Positions 6,975 to 10,561 of a stretch of 10,561 nucleotides of DNA are shown one piece after another. The translations under genes were made by a program, and so were the position numbers. The stretch is taken from the NCBI GenBank assembly GCA_025465385.1, contig JAODNG010000178.1, positions 1-10,561 on the forward strand, read 5' to 3'. The DNA comes from Pseudonocardiales bacterium. GTDB lineage: Bacteria; Actinomycetota; Actinomycetes; Mycobacteriales; Pseudonocardiaceae. How positions within the stretch are numbered: the stretch's first letter is position 1; each line of letters opens with the position of its first letter. The notes beneath the pieces were generated by a model. That model was not told where the DNA came from, did not search any database, and worked only from the letters and a program-made list of their open reading frames with translations.

Positions 6975-8108
6975 TCAGCCACTCAGCCGCTCGACCACCC
7001 AGTCGATACAACCGGTGAGCGCGGCGACGTCGTCTGGATCGACGGCCGGGAACATTCCGATCCGCAGCTGGTTGCGGCCGAGCTTACGGTACGGCTCGGT
7101 GTCGACGATGCCGTTGGCCCGCAACACGGCGGCGACCGCAGCGGCGTCGACGCTCTCGGCGAAATCCACCGTGCCGACTACCAGCGAGCGCTTGGCTGGG
7201 TCGACGACGAACGGCGTCGCGTACTGGGAGGACTCGGCCCAGGAGTACAGCTGCGACGAGGAGTCGGTGGTGCGTGCGACACACCAGTCCAGCCCGCCGC
7301 GCGCCAACATCCAGTCGATCTGGTCGACCAGCAGCAGCAGCGTGGCAACCGCAGGGGTGTTGTAGGTCTGGTCTTTGAGGCTGTTGTCCAGGGCGGTGGG
7401 CAGCGAGAGGAACTCAGGCACCCACCGGTCGGACGAGCCGATCTCGGCGACCCGGTCCAGCGCGGCCGGACTCAGCAGCGCGAGCCACAGGCCGCCGTCA
7501 GAGGCGAAACACTTCTGCGGTGCGAAGTAGTAGACGTCGACGTCGGCCGCCTGGACCGGCAGGCCGCCGGCACCGCTGGTCGCGTCGATCGCCACCAGCG
7601 CGTCCTGCGAACCGGCCGGCCGGCACACCGGAACCATCACTCCGGTCGAAGTCTCGTTGTGCGCCCAACCGATCAGGTCACAGGACGGATCCGCGACCGG
7701 CGCCGGGGCGTCGCCCGGCGGGGCGGAGACCAGCACCGGATCGGCCAGGAACGGGGCGCGCGCTGTGACGGCGCCGAATTTCGCGGAGAACTCGCCGTAG
7801 GTCAGGTGCAGCGAGCGGTTCCGGACCAGGCCGAGGGCGGCGGCATCCCAGAACGCGGTGGTGCCGCCGTTGCCGAGTACCACCTGGTATCCCTCGGGTA
7901 GCGAGAACAGGTCGCTCAATCCGGCGCGAATCCGTCCGACCAGGGACTTCACTGGTTTCTGCCGGTGCGAGGTGCCCATCAGCGAGGCCCCGGTGGTGGC
8001 CAGCGCGGCCAGCTGCTCAGGACGCACCTTCGACGGCCCGCAACCGAAGCGCCCGTCGGCGGGCTTCAGTCCGGCGGGGATGGTCAGTTGCGCGGTGTCT
8101 GTCGTCAT
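6975..8108 (-). CDS. serC: Phosphoserine aminotransferase (actinobacterial type)
   Basis: SerC is a PLP enzyme that converts 3-phosphohydroxypyruvate and glutamate to phosphoserine and 2-oxoglutarate, the second step of serine synthesis; it acts in the cytosol as a dimer. The 377-aa protein has the actinobacterial SerC pattern: an N-terminal RFGCGPSKVRPEQL (about 20-33), MGTSHRQKPVKSLVGRIR, the GNGGTTAFWDAAALGL cofactor-binding loop (about 79-94), GWAHNETSTGV, and DATSGAGGLP before the Schiff-base lysine K199 in YYFAPQKCFASDGGLW. The C-terminal part keeps LKDQTYNTPAV and RNQLRIGMFPAVDP. The length is full for the family and no key residue is missing. The ATG at 8108 lies 9 bp after the purC stop; the upstream Shine-Dalgarno sequence is weak, so expression may depend on coupling to purC. 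It matches Rv0884c in family and neighbourhood. Confidence 0.95.
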   Translation of the reverse strand: MTTDTAQLTIPAGLKPADGRFGCGPSKVRPEQLAALATTGASLMGTSHRQKPVKSLVGRIRAGLSDLFSLPEGYQVVLGNGGTTAFWDAAALGLVRNRSLHLTYGEFSAKFGAVTARAPFLADPVLVSAPPGDAPAPVADPSCDLIGWAHNETSTGVMVPVCRPAGSQDALVAIDATSGAGGLPVQAADVDVYYFAPQKCFASDGGLWLALLSPAALDRVAEIGSSDRWVPEFLSLPTALDNSLKDQTYNTPAVATLLLLVDQIDWMLARGGLDWCVARTTDSSSQLYSWAESSQYATPFVVDPAKRSLVVGTVDFAESVDAAAVAAVLRANGIVDTEPYRKLGRNQLRIGMFPAVDPDDVAALTGCIDWVVERLSG

Positions 8109-8117
8109 GCCGTCAGA

Positions 8118-8954
8118 TTACGACGACGGCCAGGCGGCCCCGGTGATGCGCTCATAGGCTTCGATGTAGCGCCGCCGCGTTTCAGCCACGATCGGGGACG
8201 CAATGGCAGGTCCGGGAGGCTCGCGGTCCCATCCAGTGCCGACCGCCCAGTCCCGAACGAACTGCTTGTCCAGCGCGTGTGGCGGCTGACCTGGTCGCCA
8301 ACTCTCGGCGAGCCAGAACCGTGATGAATCCGACGTGATTGCTTCGTCTCCGAGCGTTAATCGCCCGGTGGCGTCCCAGCCGAACTCGAACTTCGTGTCC
8401 GCGATGATGATGCCATTGTTCGCCGCGTGCTCCGCAGCTGTTGTGTAAAGCTCCAGGGTTCGGCTACGGAGGCGTTGCGCAGTAGTTTCTCCGATGTTGC
8501 GAACTACGTCGTCGAATGTGATGAACTCATCGTGACCGGTTGCCGACTTGGTGGTCGGCGTGAAGATCGGCTCGGGTAGTCGACTACCAGCGAGCAGCCC
8601 GGCAGGCAGCGCCACACCCGACACGGTGCCGGTCTTCTCGTACTCGCGCAGCCCCAGGCCAGCGAGGTAGCCGCGGGCGATGCACTCCACCGGAATCATC
8701 CGCAACGGGAGGCAACGCATCGCCCGCGCCCCGAACTGCGACGGCACATCAGTGCCGGAGATCAGGTGATTGGCCGTCACATCTTTGAGGTGCTGAAACC
8801 ACCATACCGATAATTGCGTCAGCAGCGCACCCTTGTCCGGAATGGCCGTCGGAAGCACCACATCGTATATCGAGATCCGGTCCGAAGCGACAAGCAAGAC
8901 ATCGCCGTCGAATGAATACAGGTCTCGCACCTTACCCGCCGCTATGTGCTGCAC
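8118..8954 (-). CDS. purC: Phosphoribosylaminoimidazole-succinocarboxamide synthase (SAICAR synthase)
   Basis: PurC ligates aspartate to CAIR using ATP, giving SAICAR in de novo purine synthesis. Both family signatures are present (278-aa numbering): IPVECIARGYLAG at about 87-99 and IIIADTKFEFG at about 182-192, together with the ATP-site start GKVRDLY, SDRISIYDVVLP and the FTPTTK segment. The C-terminus YIEAYERITG is typical. I place the start at the GTG at 8954 rather than the longer GTG at 9008. The conserved N-terminus (V/M)QHIAAGKVRDLY begins there, and a TACGGT -10 box sits 6 nt before it, as expected for a leaderless mRNA; that box would lie inside the coding region of the longer version. 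The longer start would add 18 residues of low-complexity sequence. serC follows after 9 bp, so the operon couples purine and serine synthesis. Confidence 0.93.
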   Translation of the reverse strand: MQHIAAGKVRDLYSFDGDVLLVASDRISIYDVVLPTAIPDKGALLTQLSVWWFQHLKDVTANHLISGTDVPSQFGARAMRCLPLRMIPVECIARGYLAGLGLREYEKTGTVSGVALPAGLLAGSRLPEPIFTPTTKSATGHDEFITFDDVVRNIGETTAQRLRSRTLELYTTAAEHAANNGIIIADTKFEFGWDATGRLTLGDEAITSDSSRFWLAESWRPGQPPHALDKQFVRDWAVGTGWDREPPGPAIASPIVAETRRRYIEAYERITGAAWPSS

Positions 8955-8960
8955 CCGTTC

Positions 8961-8966
8961 ACCGTA
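8961..8966 (-). promoter_or_regulatory. Probable -10 box of a leaderless purC-serC transcript
   Basis: The minus strand reads TACGGT, then 6 nt (GAACGG), then the GTG at 8954. This spacing places the transcription start at the start codon itself, a common arrangement in actinobacteria. It supports the shorter purC start. No clear -35 hexamer is visible. Confidence 0.55.
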
Positions 8967-9036
8967 CCGACTGCCCCGAACAGCGCTGCGCGTCGGCGAG
9001 CTGCACACGGCGTCGTGCGGGAGGCCGGGAGCGTGA

Positions 9037-9054
9037 CGGTGCGAGTGCGCACCG
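9037..9054. promoter_or_regulatory. Small inverted repeat over the -35 region of the flavin reductase-like gene
   Basis: CGGTGCG and CGCACCG form perfect 7-bp arms around the 4-nt centre AGTG. If transcription starts at 9077, the dyad covers about -40 to -23, a usual place for a repressor or activator site. High local GC makes chance dyads fairly common, so this is tentative. Confidence 0.3.
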
Positions 9055-9062
9055 GGCGCCGG

Positions 9063-9068
9063 TAGGTT
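9063..9068 (+). promoter_or_regulatory. Probable -10 box of the flavin reductase / RibD-like operon
   Basis: TAGGTT matches TANNNT and lies 8 nt before the GTG at 9077, so the mRNA is probably leaderless or nearly so. No Shine-Dalgarno sequence precedes the start, which fits. The -35 region is occupied by the small inverted repeat at 9037-9054. Confidence 0.5.
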
Positions 9069-9076
9069 GATCTGTC

Positions 9077-9562
9077 GTGGACGTTCACGGTGCTTTCGAT
9101 GAGCTGGCGAGGAAGCTCGACTACTCGATGTTCATCGTCACGGTCCGGGCCGGCGCGCAGCGGGCTGGTTGCCTAGTCGGGTTCGGTTGCCAGACCAGCA
9201 TTGCACCGCCACGCTTCCTGATCTGCCTGTCCCGCAACAACCACACCTACCGGGTGGCGGCGGGCGCCGACCTGATCGCTGTGCACGCCGTGCCTCAGCA
9301 CGCGCAGGAGTTGGCCCGGCTGTTCGGCAGCTACTGCAGCGAGGAGGTGGACAAGTTCGCCTGCTGCGCCTGGCTACCCGGCCCGGGCGAGGTGCCGATC
9401 CTGCAGGAGTGCGGGAACTGGTTCGTGGGGCGAGTGCTGGAACAGCTTGATTTCGGCGACCACGTCGGCTTCCTGCTCGACCCGATCGCGGCCCAGCAAG
9501 CCCGCGAGTCGTATTTCACGTTCGACCAGGCGAAAGGTATCGAACCGGGACATCCGGCGTGA
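9077..9562 (+). CDS. Flavin reductase-like (FMN-binding split barrel) domain protein
   Basis: This 161-aa protein is a single-domain member of the flavin reductase-like split-barrel family. Visible features are the first strands YSMFIVTVRAG (about 16-26), the core AGCLVGFGCQTSIAPPRFLICLSRNNHTYRVA (30-61) with the S/T-x-x-P-P turn and an N-x-T-Y segment that line the FMN site in relatives, and the late strand FGDHVGFLLDP (about 125-136), equivalent to the family's GDH motif. Members reduce free FMN/FAD with NAD(P)H or act as flavin- or heme-binding oxidoreductases. The sequence carries seven cysteines (32, 38, 50, 87, 96, 97, 112), including a CC pair; at least C32 looks like a common family position. 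The GTG start at 9077 is supported by the -10 box just before it. Its stop overlaps the start of the RibD-like gene (GTGA), so the two products probably work together. The physiological substrate is unknown. Confidence 0.85.
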   Translation: MDVHGAFDELARKLDYSMFIVTVRAGAQRAGCLVGFGCQTSIAPPRFLICLSRNNHTYRVAAGADLIAVHAVPQHAQELARLFGSYCSEEVDKFACCAWLPGPGEVPILQECGNWFVGRVLEQLDFGDHVGFLLDPIAAQQARESYFTFDQAKGIEPGHPA

Positions 9563-10320
9563 CCGAGCTGGTGTTGCGGCGGTTGCTGCCCCAGCCCGGA
9601 ACCGTCACCGCCATTGAGGCGTTGGAGGGGCTCGCGCTGGCCAAGATGGCCGCCGAGCAGCGTCCCTATCTGGTGCTCAACATGGTGGCCACCGCTGATG
9701 GAGCGGCCGCGGTAGACCACCGCACCGCCCCGATCAGCAACCCGGCCGACCGGCAGGTGTTCCATGAGTTGCGAACGCACGTCGATGCGGTGATGGTCGG
9801 TGCCGGGACGGTATGCACCGAGCGGTACGGGCGGCTGGTCCGCGATCCGCAGCGCCGGGCGCGCCGGGTAGCCCGCGGGCTGGCACCAGACCCCTTGGCC
9901 ATCGTCGTGAGCGGCCGGCTCACCTTGACCGCGGACCTGCCGCTGCTGGCAGACCCGCATTCCCGCGTGATCGTGGTCACCGCGAGCGCCGCCGAGCTAG
10001 CGGGGTGCGCGGCTGACGTCAGCTACCTGCGCCCAGCGCCCGGCGAGGAGATCAACCTGCCGGAGATGCTCATCCGGCTGCGCACCGAGCACAACGTGCG
10101 CTCGGTGTTGTGCGAGGGCGGCCCGCAGCTCAATGCTTCGCTGTTGCCTGCCGGACTGGTTGACGAGCTGTTCCTGTCCATCGCGCCCGCCCTTGCGGGC
10201 AGTGCTGGGTCGCTGTCCATCGTCGACCGGGCGCCGCTGGCTGAGCCGATCGGACTGGACCTGGTGTGGCTGCTGGAGGCGCAGGGCCAGCTGTTCGCCC
10301 GGTATGCACTCCGGCGGTGA
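9559..10320 (+). CDS. RibD C-terminal domain (pyrimidine reductase / dihydrofolate reductase-like) protein
   Basis: This 253-aa protein is a stand-alone RibD_C domain, a relative of dihydrofolate reductase that uses NADPH. The motifs are RPYLVLNMVATADGAAAVD (35-53) with SNPADRQVFHELR, the conserved VMVGAGTVCTERYG (78-91), and the cofactor/substrate loop SVLCEGGPQLNASLL (182-196) followed by VDELFLSIAPALAGS (201-215). There is no N-terminal zinc deaminase domain, so it is not a full bifunctional RibD. The best-known relative of this layout is M. tuberculosis Rv2671, reported to reduce the riboflavin pathway intermediate and to substitute for dihydrofolate reductase. The GTG start at 9559 overlaps the upstream stop by 4 nt, indicating translational coupling to the flavin reductase-like protein. 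It converges with the citrate synthase gene with 7 bp between the stops. The general family call is firm; the substrate is not known. Confidence 0.88.
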   Translation: MTELVLRRLLPQPGTVTAIEALEGLALAKMAAEQRPYLVLNMVATADGAAAVDHRTAPISNPADRQVFHELRTHVDAVMVGAGTVCTERYGRLVRDPQRRARRVARGLAPDPLAIVVSGRLTLTADLPLLADPHSRVIVVTASAAELAGCAADVSYLRPAPGEEINLPEMLIRLRTEHNVRSVLCEGGPQLNASLLPAGLVDELFLSIAPALAGSAGSLSIVDRAPLAEPIGLDLVWLLEAQGQLFARYALRR

Positions 10321-10330
10321 CCCGGGGTCA
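10318..10330. other. Palindrome formed by two convergent stop codons
   Basis: TGACCC-G-GGGTCA is a perfect 6-bp-arm dyad whose outer triplets are the TGA stop of the RibD-like gene and, on the other strand, the TGA stop of the citrate synthase gene. It is too short and lacks a U-tract, so it is at most a weak bidirectional termination element and may be coincidence. Confidence 0.3.
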
Positions 10331-10561
10331 GGGCCGGCCGATCTCGTCCCAGCCCGCCACGTCCTGGCGATGTCGTGGCGCCGGGCCGACATACTGCGCC
10401 ACCGGACGGACCAGCCGGCCGGTGCGCTTCTGTTCCATGATGTGCGCGCACCAACCCGCGGTCCGTGCACAGGTGAACATTCCCGGCATCATGTGCGGCG
10501 GCACCTGCGCGAAGTCGAGGTTCACCGCCGCCCAGAACTCGACGTTGGTCTCGATCAGCCG
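10328..10561 (-). CDS. Citrate synthase family protein, C-terminal end (partial, N-terminus beyond window)
   Basis: The frame is open to the right edge and gives the last 77 residues of a citrate synthase: RLIETNVEFWAAVNLDFAQ, then HMMPGMFTCARTAGWCAHIMEQKRTGRLVRPVAQYVGP, ending in a short tail and TGA at 10328-10330. The ARTAGW-AHIMEQ helix with the R-RP-YVGP segment is the conserved CoA/citrate-binding end of the enzyme, which condenses oxaloacetate and acetyl-CoA in the TCA cycle. The catalytic aspartate of E. coli GltA lies in an NVDF-type motif. Here the motif reads NVEFW, with Glu at that position, which I believe is usual in the actinobacterial citrate synthase 2 group, though I cannot check it. 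M. tuberculosis citA lies a few genes from serC, so context agrees. The N-terminal majority is outside the window. Confidence 0.88.
   Translation of the reverse strand, partial: RLIETNVEFWAAVNLDFAQVPPHMMPGMFTCARTAGWCAHIMEQKRTGRLVRPVAQYVGPAPRHRQDVAGWDEIGRP

Noticed and set aside
6765..7901. Long plus-strand open frame (378 codons) across serC and the start of sepH
   Set aside because: It lies antisense to serC, which has full family motifs and the PLP lysine. The antisense product is Arg/Gly/Val-rich without any domain, as expected from high-GC third-position bias.

Overview
The window is a gene-dense, GC-rich stretch of about 10.5 kb from an actinobacterium, probably in or near the Mycobacteriales or Pseudonocardiales. 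The clues are frequent GTG starts, TANNNT -10 boxes placed right against start codons (leaderless mRNAs), a SepH cell-division protein, an actinobacterial-type SerC, and a gene order that partly matches the M. tuberculosis Rv0881-Rv0884c / citA neighbourhood as I remember it. I cannot name the genus. No gap between genes exceeds about 135 bp. I see no RNA gene, CRISPR array, insertion sequence or prophage.

Layout, left to right. (1) A GCS2-type glutamate-cysteine-ligase-like enzyme on the minus strand, cut by the left edge. (2) Divergent from it, a TrmH/SpoU RNA 2'-O-methyltransferase followed at once by a small three-helix membrane protein (probably DUF2537), which is broken by an apparent one-base deletion. 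(3) Convergent with these, a minus-strand, ATGA-coupled pair of ABC half-transporters. Together they look like a heterodimeric exporter with one competent and one degenerate ATP site. (4) Upstream of that pair, a 133-bp gap carrying two 26-bp palindromes in inverted orientation, just after the stop of sepH. (5) The minus-strand genes sepH (own promoter and ribosome binding site), serC and purC, with purC and serC only 9 bp apart and probably co-transcribed. (6) A divergent plus-strand, GTGA-coupled pair: a flavin-reductase-like split-barrel protein and a RibD-C-type pyrimidine/dihydrofolate reductase-like protein. (7) The C-terminal end of a citrate synthase on the minus strand, cut by the right edge and convergent with the previous gene with only 7 bp between the stops.

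Most of the window is core metabolism and housekeeping: serine and purine synthesis (purC-serC), division (sepH), RNA modification (trmH) and the TCA cycle (citrate synthase). The less ordinary items are the double palindrome after sepH, the frameshifted small membrane gene, the ABC pair lying inside an otherwise familiar neighbourhood, and the coupled flavin reductase / RibD-like reductase pair with a leaderless promoter and a small dyad over its -35 region. I found no convincing evidence of an entirely new multi-gene system.
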